NCBI GenBank assembly: GCA_964548905.1
Contig: CAZJTL010000155.1
Span: 1 to 12,680, forward strand
From: CAZJTL01 sp964548905
GTDB lineage: Bacteria > Cyanobacteriota > Cyanobacteriia > Cyanobacteriales > Xenococcaceae
Reading direction: 5' to 3'
DNA: 12,680 bases
A program made the position numbers and the translations under genes. The notes under the pieces are model-generated. The model searched no databases and was not told the DNA's origin. It saw only the letters and a list, made by a program, of their open reading frames with translations. This document shows positions 1 through 7,630 of the stretch, piece by piece. Every line of letters begins with the position of its first letter. Position 1 is the stretch's first letter.

Positions 1-1
1 G

Positions 2-421
2 AAATCAGAGTTCGATCGAAATATTGGTGCATTTTCTGGTGGGCTGCAAGTATCGGAAGACAAATTACGCAAGACACTGTTTGGATCGATTCCTTTTTCT
101 TACGTTTTGTTTGCAGAGTCTTCAGAATGTCAAGTTGGATTTGCATTGTATGGATTCAGATACTCATCATTTGCAGGTCAACCTAGCATCTGGCTTGACG
201 ATCTGTATGTAGATGAAGAGATGAGAAGTCAAGGTGCGGGAGCAGCATTAATGGAGCGACTTGCTCGAATTGCCCAGGAAAATGAATGTACCCATCTTGC
301 TTGGAATGCTGATGCTCGAAATACTCGTGGGCTTAGTTTTTATCATCGGTTGGGTGCAGAAATTACAGAACAGCATGGTAATCGATGTTTTTTAAGGTGG
401 GTTCCTTGGACGACTGCATAA
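2..421 (+). CDS. GNAT family N-acetyltransferase, diamine acetyltransferase-like (5' partial)
   Basis: The reading frame is open to the left window edge, so the N-terminus is missing; 139 residues are visible, ending at TAA 419-421. Any start called at the TTG at 107 would be artificial, because good GNAT sequence precedes it (FGSIPFSYVLFAES). The fold is shown by the strand 'WLDDLYVDEEM' followed by the acetyl-CoA pyrophosphate-binding loop RSQGAGAAL (bases about 224-250, the R/QxxGxG/A motif A), then 'WNADARNTRGLSFYHRLGAE', the motif B region with the usual N and FY. The pattern of LDDLYV, then a W-N pair, then FYxxLGA most resembles the spermidine/diamine acetyltransferase branch, which transfers acetyl from acetyl-CoA to a small amine. 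The substrate here is inferred only from this resemblance. The protein would be soluble and cytoplasmic. A probable terminator lies about 60 bp downstream, which separates it from the next gene. Confidence 0.85.
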   Translation, partial: KSEFDRNIGAFSGGLQVSEDKLRKTLFGSIPFSYVLFAESSECQVGFALYGFRYSSFAGQPSIWLDDLYVDEEMRSQGAGAALMERLARIAQENECTHLAWNADARNTRGLSFYHRLGAEITEQHGNRCFLRWVPWTTA

Positions 422-483
422 CTCTCTTTTGTCACTTTCCGAGGTGAAACCTTCGAGAATTGCTATATCTGCTACTTGCTAAG

Positions 484-517
484 CATGAGAGTTATCTATA
501 ATACTCATGGGTTTTTT
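484..517 (+). terminator. Probable Rho-independent terminator after the acetyltransferase gene
   Basis: CATGAG (484-489) pairs with CTCATG (504-509). The stem continues inside, after one A-A mismatch, with a G-U pair and three A-T pairs around a TCTA loop. A run of six T (512-517) follows almost directly. The position, 63 bp after the stop codon, fits termination of the acetyltransferase transcript. The stem is not GC-rich, so efficiency is uncertain. Confidence 0.5.
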
Positions 518-588
518 ATTTGAAAAACAATTTATTCGTTGTAGGGTTTAGGTTAGAACTGTAGCTTTTTAATTATCAAAAATGAGCA

Positions 589-2640
589 ATGAATCAGACT
601 AATTTAAGCCGACAGGAGCAAGGAACGTTTAGAGACTACCAGAAAATAGTCATTTCCTTGAGTAACGATCTCAAGCAATTGCAAGATTTTTCTCGCAAAC
701 TTAATCTGCATAGCTCGATCGAGCTAATCGAGCAGGTTTTAGCTAAACTTAGCACTAATTCCTTTACTGTGGCTGTCGTAGGCGAATTTAAACGAGGAAA
801 AAGCACGTTTATTAACGCCTTATTAGGAGAAGAGATTCTTCCTGCTGATATTTTGCCATGTTCTGCTACTGTAAACCGCATCACCTACGGTACAATTCCA
901 CGAGTTAAAATTCTTTATCAAGACGGAGGGGAGCAAATCATCGAAGTGGGGATGCTCAACGACTATGTTACTAAATTGACACCAGAAGCTGAAGCAATAG
1001 CAGCAACCATTAAAGAAGCGATCGTTTACTATCCAGTGCATTTCTGTCAAAATAATGTGGACATCATCGACACTCCTGGCTTAAACGATGAGGAAAAGAT
1101 GACAGAAGTAACTCTGTCGCTGCTACCTTCAGTAGATGTAGCAATTATGGTAATGATGGTGCAGTCGCCTTTTTCGGACTACGAGCGGGAATTTTTGGAA
1201 ACTAATTTACTCTCTCAAGATTTGAGTAAAATTATTTTTGTCGTGACAGGAATCGATCGCTTCAACAATCCCATCGAAGTCGATAAAGGTCTTCAATATA
1301 TTGAAGAGCGTATTCAAAAATTAGTCTTACAAAGAGCTAAAGACGAATACGGCGAAACATCCCCTCAATATCAAGCATACAAGCAAAAAATCGGCAAACC
1401 TAAACTATTTGGCTTATCCGCTTATCAAGCCTTGCAAGCCAAACAAAACGGTGATGGACAATTATTCCAAGTCAGTCGCTTTGGCGAATTTGAATCTGCT
1501 CTAGAGAAGTTTCTGGTCGAAGAAAGAGGTAAAACTGTCCTGCAAGTTCCTCTTAATCGAATCGTTGCTTCTGCTACAGAAATTCTCAAGACGATCGAAC
1601 TGCAAAAAAATGCTCTAGCAATGAAGCAAGATGATTTTCAAAATGCTTACGATGAGTCTATTAATAAACTAACTATCTTGCGGGAGAAAAACGCCGAAGA
1701 AATGCTACGAATTGATGCAACGGCGGCTAATTTAAAACAGCAAGTACAACCTTTAATCGCTGAACTGGAATACAAATTAAAACGTGCTGTTTACCAAACG
1801 ATCGATCGACTAGAAATCAAATCTAACGAACTGAAGAACAAACAAGCGCTTAGTCAAAAATTAGCTCGTCACGTATCTGAAGCAGTGCAAAAAATAGCTC
1901 AAAAACAGTCCAGTAAAATTCAAAACGCAATTGAAAACGGACTTATAGAAGAAGTATATCGCTTAAAAGAATTCGCTAATTCAGTAGCTCAGGTTTTTGA
2001 AGGAATTGAAACCAAGTTCAATACTCTAGAATCTGCTAATCGTTTCATTTCGATCGCCTCTGAAGAAGATTTAATCTCAACACTGGCAATATTTAAAGGA
2101 TTCAACCATATTTGGTCGAATAATAAAGAAAAGTCGATTCAAGATGCAGCAGTGGGTACGATGGGTAGTCTTAGTACTGCGGTAGCGGCTGGTGTAGTAG
2201 CTACTGTGATTGGTTTACCTATAACTTTTCACTTGATCGTTGCTGTTGGCATTCTGTCTCTTGTAACTGGTTTTACTGGCTCTAAGCTATCGCAAAAGAT
2301 TTTTGCTGGCGATCGCGTCGCTGCTTTGAAAGCTAGTTTTTTTCAAGCCTATCTCCAAGAGCTAGAACAACAACTTAAAGGAAATTCCCTGCAACCAAAG
2401 GTTAATCGACACATTGACGATACTTTTAACGCTCTCAAACAAAGACTCAATAGCGAACTAGAATGTCTCCTCGATAATACTACCTTCACCTTGACTCAAC
2501 TTGGTGCAAAACGAGGAAGACACGAAGTTATGACCGCACACGAATACGAAGAATTAGAACAAATGCATCAAAAAACCGCACAAATTCTCAACAAAGCTCA
2601 GCAATTATCTTGGCAAAGTAGTCGATCAGTTGACAACTGA
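589..2640 (+). CDS. Bacterial dynamin-like GTPase (BDLP type)
   Basis: A 683-residue protein with a dynamin-family GTPase domain near the N-terminus: P-loop GEFKRGKS (65-72), a switch I threonine in SATVNRI (T94), the G3 motif DTPG (161-164), TGID (220-223) in the G4 position and GLSA (275-278) near G5. A long, mostly helical, lysine/glutamate-rich region (about 320-510) follows, as expected for the neck and trunk bundles. A strongly hydrophobic stretch (about 520-565) matches the membrane-inserting paddle, and helices about 575-675 return to the trunk. Length and order match the Nostoc punctiforme BDLP, which binds and tubulates lipid bilayers on GTP binding. The role here (membrane remodelling, fission or repair) is inferred from the family. 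The ATG at 589 is chosen because an upstream ATG at 582 opens only a six-codon frame. G4 reads TGID rather than the classical (N/T)KxD, as in other distant dynamins. It is a single gene, not a tandem pair. Confidence 0.9.
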   Translation: MNQTNLSRQEQGTFRDYQKIVISLSNDLKQLQDFSRKLNLHSSIELIEQVLAKLSTNSFTVAVVGEFKRGKSTFINALLGEEILPADILPCSATVNRITYGTIPRVKILYQDGGEQIIEVGMLNDYVTKLTPEAEAIAATIKEAIVYYPVHFCQNNVDIIDTPGLNDEEKMTEVTLSLLPSVDVAIMVMMVQSPFSDYEREFLETNLLSQDLSKIIFVVTGIDRFNNPIEVDKGLQYIEERIQKLVLQRAKDEYGETSPQYQAYKQKIGKPKLFGLSAYQALQAKQNGDGQLFQVSRFGEFESALEKFLVEERGKTVLQVPLNRIVASATEILKTIELQKNALAMKQDDFQNAYDESINKLTILREKNAEEMLRIDATAANLKQQVQPLIAELEYKLKRAVYQTIDRLEIKSNELKNKQALSQKLARHVSEAVQKIAQKQSSKIQNAIENGLIEEVYRLKEFANSVAQVFEGIETKFNTLESANRFISIASEEDLISTLAIFKGFNHIWSNNKEKSIQDAAVGTMGSLSTAVAAGVVATVIGLPITFHLIVAVGILSLVTGFTGSKLSQKIFAGDRVAALKASFFQAYLQELEQQLKGNSLQPKVNRHIDDTFNALKQRLNSELECLLDNTTFTLTQLGAKRGRHEVMTAHEYEELEQMHQKTAQILNKAQQLSWQSSRSVDN

Positions 2641-2653
2641 GCGATCGCTGGCG

Positions 2654-2680
2654 CTAATAACCCGCAACTTGGGTTACTAG
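2654..2680 (+). other. Inverted repeat downstream of the dynamin-like gene, possible weak terminator
   Basis: CTAATAACCC (2654-2663) and GGGTTACTAG (2671-2680) form a 10-bp stem with one mismatch around a 7-base loop, starting 14 bp after the stop codon. No strong T-run follows (CAACTAATTTG), so it is either a weak terminator or an mRNA 3'-end stabiliser. It lies between the dynamin-like gene and the TetR gene and may limit read-through. Confidence 0.35.
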
Positions 2681-2694
2681 CAACTAATTTGTAT

Positions 2695-2743
2695 TTGCAA
2701 ATAAATTATTTAATTTTTAATACTAAACGGTTTAGTCTATTAA
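2695..2743 (+). promoter_or_regulatory. Probable TetR-gene promoter with palindromic operator
   Basis: ACTAAACGGTTTAGT (2722-2736) is a perfect odd-centred palindrome with 7-bp arms, 17 bp before the TetR start codon; size and position are typical of a TetR-family autoregulatory operator. A possible -35 TTGCAA (2695-2700) is 17 bp from a possible -10 TAATAC (2718-2723), which the palindrome overlaps. TATTAA (2738-2743) is an alternative -10 just downstream. In either case a bound repressor would block the promoter. The palindrome is seen directly; the promoter elements match the consensus only partly. Confidence 0.6.
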
Positions 2744-2753
2744 AATAGATCGT

Positions 2754-3380
2754 ATGAAACCTAAAATCAACACTCAAGAACGCCAGCTATCAAAAGAAAA
2801 AGCAAATGCCATCCTCAATGGTGCGATGCAAGAGTTTCTCAAACATGGCTATGCTGCTACCAGTGTCGATCGCATTGCCGCAGCAGCAGGAGTTTCTAAG
2901 GCAACGATTTACAATCATTTTCAAGACAAACAAGCCTTATTTTGCCAACTAACTCAAAACTTAGTCAGTGAGAAATTTCGGACAGTCTTTGGTATAAGTT
3001 TTGAAGATAACCACCTGCCGCAAGGAGAACCAAGTCAAGTTTTGCGGCAATTTGCCTTCAATGTGCTAGATATGGCAATGAAAGATCGGCTTTTTCTGGA
3101 CTTTATGCGCTTAATTCTGGGGGAATCTGGAAGATTTCCAGAACTTGCACAAGTATTCGTCAAAACGATGCACAAAAATGCCTTTGGATATCTCAGTCAA
3201 TATTTTGCTTCCTGTCCTCAACTCAAATCTTCCGACCCAGAAGCAACTACACGTATTTTTATGGGAACGCTAGTGCATTTTATTATTGTGCAGAAAATTC
3301 TCCACGGTCAAGAGATTGTGCCGCTAGAGCGCGATCGCTTAGTTAATACTTTGATTGAGTTAATAGTTCATAGTTCATAG
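2754..3380 (+). CDS. TetR/AcrR family transcriptional regulator
   Basis: A 208-residue protein with a normal TetR N-terminal DNA-binding domain. A helix 'ANAILNGAMQEFLKHGYAAT' leads into the helix-turn-helix (about 36-56), ending in the recognition-helix signature VSKATIYNHFQDKQALF (47-63). The ligand-binding half contains FMRLILGESGRFPELAQVF (117-135), which resembles the AefR-like TetR C-terminal domain; regulators of that group often control efflux or quorum-related genes. The ligand and target are unknown, and no transporter or enzyme gene is divergent from it. It should act as a dimer, and the palindrome over its promoter suggests autorepression. There is no clear Shine-Dalgarno before the ATG. 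The last codons (204 to the stop) lie inside an AGTTCAT heptamer repeat array, so the native C-terminus may have been replaced by repeat sequence. The gene converges on the VanZ gene. Confidence 0.9.
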   Translation: MKPKINTQERQLSKEKANAILNGAMQEFLKHGYAATSVDRIAAAAGVSKATIYNHFQDKQALFCQLTQNLVSEKFRTVFGISFEDNHLPQGEPSQVLRQFAFNVLDMAMKDRLFLDFMRLILGESGRFPELAQVFVKTMHKNAFGYLSQYFASCPQLKSSDPEATTRIFMGTLVHFIIVQKILHGQEIVPLERDRLVNTLIELIVHSS

Positions 3381-3399
3381 TTTATAGTTCATGGTTCAT
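3365..3399. repeat. Heptamer tandem repeat (A/G)GTTCAT, five units, overlapping the TetR 3' end
   Basis: Units AGTTCAT, AGTTCAT, AGTTTAT, AGTTCAT, GGTTCAT lie back to back. The first two contain the last TetR codons and its stop. A four-unit copy of the same array occurs at 8595-8622; both are flanked by TAAT on the left and TGC on the right, so they are copies of one repeat element. This is the STRR-like (short tandemly repeated repetitive) class of heptamers known in cyanobacteria. Confidence 0.85.
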
Positions 3400-3453
3400 T
3401 GCTAGATAAGTAGTTGCACAAAATTAAATACACAGGTGAGGGTAGGCAAAAGG

Positions 3454-3476
3454 CTTTCTTGCAAGAGGCAAGAGGG
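3454..3476. repeat. GCAAGAG heptamer pair forming a small hairpin
   Basis: GCAAGAG occurs twice in tandem (3461-3467, 3468-3474). TCTTGC (3457-3462) can pair with GCAAGA (3468-3473) around a 5-base loop, and on the + strand RNA G-U pairs and one C-G pair could extend the stem to nine pairs. It lies between the convergent TetR and VanZ genes. No T-run follows on the + strand, so I do not call it a terminator. The rest of 3400-3623 shows nothing I can identify. Confidence 0.4.
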
Positions 3477-3623
3477 AAAATACAGTGTGTAATTAATTCT
3501 GTTTAGATACTTATCCCTCATCTGTCACTTTGGGATATTTTCACGAAAGCAGGTCATTTCAGCCTACGAAAGATTAAGGTTTTGACCCAGACTGATAGAA
3601 GAGAGTTATATAGCGTTCTCAAA

Positions 3624-5027
3624 TCAACGAAGATTATTAGATAGTTGAGATTTTTTGAATAGAGTAGAGAAAACAATTAATAGAGGTGAAAAAATCAAAG
3701 CATAGAAAAGAAACTGATAAAACTTAGCATGAAAAAGATTGAGGTGTAGCTCGAAAGGAAAAGGAGGGGATAAAGAAAATAAAACAGCATTTTCTTGGTT
3801 GAATTCGAGCGTTTTTTTGTTTTCCAAACTATCTAGATAAGCAGATAATAATTGACCGTTATAAGTAATAACTAAATGATGAAATTGACGATCGCTAAAC
3901 ACTTTAGGAACAACAAATGCTGCCCTGGTTCCATTACTGCCTGTAAAAGGAGTTCGCAACCTGATACTTAAGTTTTCTCCCCATTGTCCTAGAGTTAAAT
4001 TACGACTGTAAATATCTGTAGAAATTGAAATTATTCGAGCCGGCCCATTTTGTTTCTGGTCATTAGAGGCAATAATAGAACTAATGGTAAATTGGGAGCT
4101 ATTTTTAATTTTTTCGTTGATGGCGATCGACTGTTCTGTATGTAACCAATTTGCTGGAGTGAAAGTAATTCCTCGCTCGAAAGAGGGCATAGGGATTTTT
4201 TGATGCCAAGTCAGATTAGGAAGCTGACCAGTGGTATCTGGATAGTTGTTTGTTCCTTTGAGATGATAGGAAGCATTGAAGGAATTCGCGATCGCCTGAC
4301 AAGAATCTTTGTTTTCTAGTATCCGAGATACTTCAGTTGTAGTTGCAGCGCGATCGCTCAGACACAATTGACTGATTTCTCCAAGCCAAGGACGATCGCC
4401 AGTCCGTTCGTTACCAACTACTAAGGGAAAATTTACATCCCAATTACTGAGTTGCCAATCTGCTAATTTACTGGCAAATTGGGGCGATAGAGAATAAATA
4501 AAGCAGACATAAGCGATCGCCAAGAAAATTAGGACTGGTTTTGACAGCAACCCCTTAGCTAATCGACATATGGCAGAAGCGATCGCTAAGAGTTTAATTC
4601 CAAGTAACTCAAAGACAAGAAAACCAATTAAGCCACCGATAGTATTAGTCGTCAGATCTACATAGGAAGGATGGCGACTTGGTAGGAAGATTTGCAGAAA
4701 TTCAACCGACCAGGTGAGTCCAAAACTAGCAATAAGAACAGCGATCGAAGCAGCGATCGCTCTCAATTTAAGCTTGCGAATTAGACAGCTAAACCCAAAT
4801 CCAAAGGGAATAAATAAGAAAATATTAGCAACGAAATCAACCAGATCGTCTGGTCTTGCTATTCGCGATCGGAGATAATCTTGACTAAGCTGACTCCAAA
4901 CTTCTTGAAAGAAAAAGTCATAGGGAAACAAGGTAGGAATTAGGACTGAAATAATCCCGATCGCTACTAAAATATTTGCCCATCGCTCGACTAGCTGATA
5001 AGTGGAAGTAGAATTAGCTTTATTCAT
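3624..5027 (-). CDS. VanZ-domain membrane protein fused to a LamG-like (concanavalin-fold) domain
   Basis: A 467-residue protein. Residues about 15-145 form a VanZ-like domain: membrane helices near 17-35, 64-82, 88-108 and 126-146, with the family's polar signature VDFVANIFLFIPFGFG (63-78) and ExxQ...SRHPSYVDLTTNTIGG (E109, Q112, R118, D124, N128). A helix at about 164-180 follows. The long segment 190-430, predicted outside the membrane, has LamG/concanavalin-like strands, including FTISSII, ENLSIRLRTPF and FSDRQFHHLVITYNGQLLSAYLDS (377-400). A last helix (about 436-457) anchors the C-terminus. VanZ domains are linked to glycopeptide or lipoglycopeptide tolerance in Gram-positive bacteria, but their biochemical role is unclear. 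LamG domains commonly bind glycans, so an envelope or polysaccharide role is a reasonable inference. The gene starts 18 bp after the glyS stop on the same strand, so co-transcription is likely. ATG is the start; the preceding GACCAGAG is only a weak ribosome-binding site. Confidence 0.8.
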   Translation of the reverse strand: MNKANSTSTYQLVERWANILVAIGIISVLIPTLFPYDFFFQEVWSQLSQDYLRSRIARPDDLVDFVANIFLFIPFGFGFSCLIRKLKLRAIAASIAVLIASFGLTWSVEFLQIFLPSRHPSYVDLTTNTIGGLIGFLVFELLGIKLLAIASAICRLAKGLLSKPVLIFLAIAYVCFIYSLSPQFASKLADWQLSNWDVNFPLVVGNERTGDRPWLGEISQLCLSDRAATTTEVSRILENKDSCQAIANSFNASYHLKGTNNYPDTTGQLPNLTWHQKIPMPSFERGITFTPANWLHTEQSIAINEKIKNSSQFTISSIIASNDQKQNGPARIISISTDIYSRNLTLGQWGENLSIRLRTPFTGSNGTRAAFVVPKVFSDRQFHHLVITYNGQLLSAYLDSLENKKTLEFNQENAVLFSLSPPFPFELHLNLFHAKFYQFLFYALIFSPLLIVFSTLFKKSQLSNNLR

Positions 5028-5045
5028 TGCTCTGGTCAGTATCGA

Positions 5046-7196
5046 TCAACTCTTGACGATCGCGCCAAAATCAGCCAATACTCTAGCATGATTTCGCAAT
5101 AATCCTAAGAGATTGAGACGATTGCGCTGCACATTAGCATCTTCCGCCATCACCAAAACACTATTATCACCATCAAAGAATTCGCTGACGGTTGGGGTAA
5201 TGCTTGCCAAACCATCGATTAACAATTGATAGTTACGTTCTGCTTGTGCTGCTTGAGTTTGGGGAACTAATCCTTCCAGTGCATTGTAAAAAGCTTGCTC
5301 GGAAGATTTTTCAAACAGTTCTGGTTTGACGATCGCTTGGGGATCTAATACTTGGGTATTTAAGTCACCTTTAACTGCTAAACGAGTCGATCGATTGACA
5401 GTTTCATAGATTTCTTGCAACTGACCATTATTGCGAATTTGTTGGAGAAACTGAGCGCGATCGCGAACATCTAATAAATCTTGCAACGCTCGTTCTTGAT
5501 ATTCAGGATCTTCTTCTCCCAAAGCTGCATTAACCAAATCGTAATCGATACCCAGATCGTCTTGCAAAAGAGTACGAATGCGTTGCAGGAAAAACTCCCC
5601 TAGTGCAGCAGCAGGTGATTCTTTACCAGGATGATTAGCTACAAAATCCTTAGCACCTTGTTCGATTAAGTTATTTAAATTAATCCCTAAATTATCATGC
5701 CAAGTAATGTTCACCACTGCATTAGCAGCACGACGCAAAGCAAAAGGATCGCCAGAACCCGTAGGAATCAGACCCAAACCAAAAATACCCACCAGCGTAT
5801 CCAGGCGATCGGCTAAACCTACTACTTGCCCAGTAATAGTTTCTGGCATGATATCATCTGCGCCTCTGGGTAAATAATGCTCAAAAATTCCTTTAGCAAC
5901 TAATTCGGGTTCGCTTCCCACTAAGGCATATTTTTCCCCCATCACTCCCTGCAATTCGGGAAATTCGTAAACCATTTGCGTCACCAAATCTGCTTTACAA
6001 AGTAAAGCCGTTCTTTCAACCTCTTGACGCTGTTGGGGTGTTAGTTGTAACTGTTGAGAAATTTGGGCGCTAACTTTAAGAAGGCGATCGACTTTATCCC
6101 GAATCGAACCTAATTCTTCTTGGAATGTAACTGTCTCCAGTTTGGACAAGTAACTTTCTAGTGGTTTCTCACAATCAGTTTGATAGAAAAATTGTGCGTC
6201 AGCTAATCTGGCTCGAATTACTGTAGCATTACCCGCCGCGATAATTTCTGCTTTAGTTGGATCGCCATTAGAAATAGTAATAAAATTTGGCAATAAAAAT
6301 GAACGACCGTTCGTACTTATTTTTTTAACAGGAAAATAGCGCTGATGAGTCACCATTACTGTAGTAATTACCTCTGTTGGCAGACTCAAAAATTCCTCTT
6401 CAAACTTACCAATAACTGCATTTGGTGCTTCAACTAAATTAATCACCTCAGACAACAAATCGTCTGAAATCTCGGCTACACCATTAATTTTTTGCGCCGC
6501 CGCTTCTATTTGTTGCTTAATTTTCACGCGGCGATCGCCTGGATCTACTTCAACATAAGCCGAACGCAAACTCTCTACATAACTAGAAGCATCAGGGATT
6601 GTCACTAATTCGGGATGCAAAATACGGTGTCCTCTAGAGACGCGATCGCTGGCGATTTTCTCAGAACCATTGACTAATTCGATCGGCAGAATATCTTTAT
6701 CTAGCAATGCTACCAACCAACGAATCGGTCTGGGGAAACGTACATCTCCATCTCCCCAACACATGAACCGCCTTCCTTCCAAGCTAGTAATCCATTGAGG
6801 AGTTAATTCCGTTAAAATTTCAGTAACGGGACGACCTGGGACTTTTTTGTTGACAAAGACAAATTCTCCCTTGTCAGTATCTCTAATTTCTATATCTTCT
6901 AGTTCTACCCCCTGTTTGCGAACAAAGCCTTCAGCCGCCTTAGTTGGTTTACCATCTTTAAAAGCAGCGCTAGCAGGAGGGCCCTTAATTTCTTCAGTGC
7001 GATCGCTTTGTTGACTTGGTAAATTGGCGATCGAGACTGCTAAGCGACGAGGAGTAGCATAAACCGCGATCGAGCTTGGAGTTAAAAATTCTGCGCTTAA
7101 ACTTTGGGGAATTAGTTTTTCCCATTGTTGAATAGCACTATCAACAAAATCTGCTGGTAACTCTTCTGTTCCGACTTCTAATAAATAATTAGGCAT
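5046..7196 (-). CDS. glyS: Glycine--tRNA ligase beta subunit
   Basis: A 716-residue protein of the usual length for the beta chain of the bacterial alpha2beta2 glycyl-tRNA synthetase. It helps to bind and charge tRNA-Gly with glycine; the catalytic alpha chain (glyQ) is not in this window. Family landmarks in order: LLEVGTEELPADF (5-17), FPRPIRW (154-160), VTHQRYFPV (282-290), FQEELGSIRDKVDRL (358-372), LCKADLVTQMVYEFPELQG (399-417), ADRLDTLVGIFGLGLIPTGS (462-481) with DPFALRRA (483-490), and the C-terminal DALR-like anticodon-binding end FFDGDNSVLVMAED...RNRLNLL (673-697). The ATG at 7196 places the GTEELP motif at its usual distance from the N-terminus, so the start is secure. No Shine-Dalgarno is evident. 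It is probably the first gene of a two-gene unit with the VanZ-LamG gene. Confidence 0.97.
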   Translation of the reverse strand: MPNYLLEVGTEELPADFVDSAIQQWEKLIPQSLSAEFLTPSSIAVYATPRRLAVSIANLPSQQSDRTEEIKGPPASAAFKDGKPTKAAEGFVRKQGVELEDIEIRDTDKGEFVFVNKKVPGRPVTEILTELTPQWITSLEGRRFMCWGDGDVRFPRPIRWLVALLDKDILPIELVNGSEKIASDRVSRGHRILHPELVTIPDASSYVESLRSAYVEVDPGDRRVKIKQQIEAAAQKINGVAEISDDLLSEVINLVEAPNAVIGKFEEEFLSLPTEVITTVMVTHQRYFPVKKISTNGRSFLLPNFITISNGDPTKAEIIAAGNATVIRARLADAQFFYQTDCEKPLESYLSKLETVTFQEELGSIRDKVDRLLKVSAQISQQLQLTPQQRQEVERTALLCKADLVTQMVYEFPELQGVMGEKYALVGSEPELVAKGIFEHYLPRGADDIMPETITGQVVGLADRLDTLVGIFGLGLIPTGSGDPFALRRAANAVVNITWHDNLGINLNNLIEQGAKDFVANHPGKESPAAALGEFFLQRIRTLLQDDLGIDYDLVNAALGEEDPEYQERALQDLLDVRDRAQFLQQIRNNGQLQEIYETVNRSTRLAVKGDLNTQVLDPQAIVKPELFEKSSEQAFYNALEGLVPQTQAAQAERNYQLLIDGLASITPTVSEFFDGDNSVLVMAEDANVQRNRLNLLGLLRNHARVLADFGAIVKS

Positions 7197-7289
7197 ATAA
7201 AAAATTTGAATAACCGCTCAGATTAAATAGTTTAGCGCGAAGTGACATGGTGAAGGGAGCAGGGGAAGCGGAGGGAGCGTCCTTCGGAA

Positions 7290-7348
7290 GACAAGGGGAC
7301 AAGGAGACTGGGAGCGTTAAAAAGACAAGGGGGACAAGGTAGACAAGG
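7290..7348. repeat. GACAAGG heptamer, five dispersed copies
   Basis: GACAAGG occurs at 7290, 7298, 7324, 7333 and 7342, separated by 1, 19, 2 and 2 bases. It is imperfectly tandem, unlike the neighbouring strictly 7-bp arrays, but similar in base composition (purine-rich, one C). Confidence 0.75.
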
Positions 7349-7396
7349 TAGATAATACCATTTCTCAAAAGTAACAAAAGACTTAGTAGAAGGTAA

Positions 7397-7424
7397 GGCA
7401 ACAGGCAACAGGCAACAGGCAACA
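7397..7424. repeat. GGCAACA heptamer, four exact tandem copies
   Basis: Four perfect 7-bp units run without interruption from 7397 to 7424. On the - strand they read TGTTGCC, giving the repetitive translation of a spurious frame upstream of glyS. This is an STRR-like repeat. Confidence 0.9.
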
Positions 7425-7517
7425 AATTAATTAAGGGTTTACAAGTTTTTTCCTATTAAGAAATAATTTGCTCATGTATCTAGCTAGTTTCGAGAATTGG
7501 TATAACTTCCTTGTCGA

Positions 7518-7557
7518 GGGCGTGTAATTTGAGGAAACCTCAAATTCCTGAGCGCCC
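7518..7557. repeat. Two-part inverted repeat downstream of ctaB
   Basis: AATTTGAGG (7526-7534) and CCTCAAATT (7538-7546) form a perfect 9-bp stem with a 3-base loop. GGGCG (7518-7522) and CGCCC (7553-7557) form a 5-bp outer stem across an asymmetric internal loop (3 versus 6 bases). It lies 80 bp after the ctaB stop. Neither strand has a T-run after it, so it is not a classical terminator; it could protect the ctaB mRNA 3' end or be a small palindromic repeat element. Confidence 0.65.
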
Positions 7558-7564
7558 GTCTCTC

Positions 7565-7630
7565 TTCTGCCTTGCCTCCTCTTCTGACGACGAAGAAGGA
7601 CGTTCTGCCTTCTGCCTTCGCACTTCTGCC
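7565..7630. repeat. TTCTGCC heptamer copies downstream of ctaB
   Basis: TTCTGCC occurs at 7565, 7603, 7610 (tandem with the previous copy) and 7624. The same heptamer occurs twice in tandem at the ctaA 3' end (8731-8744), so one repeat type sits just downstream of both ctaB and ctaA. Confidence 0.8.

Noticed and set aside
24..212. 62-codon + strand frame overlapping the acetyltransferase
   Set aside because: It lies in another frame of the clearly coding GNAT gene and shows no domain.
636..1050. Two - strand frames inside the dynamin-like gene
   Set aside because: Both are antisense to the conserved GTPase domain and have no coding character.
7189..7425. 78-codon - strand frame with a hydrophobic start (MLPVACCLLPYLLL...)
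   Set aside because: The sequence is the translation of GGCAACA and GACAAGG repeats plus low-complexity DNA; no family resemblance. Only its last 19 codons are mentioned as a weak leader-peptide idea.
7431..7442. TTAAGGGTTTAC, identical to one arm of the coxB-coxA palindrome
   Set aside because: Only 12 bp match, with no second arm and none of the flanking 36-bp unit; probably chance.
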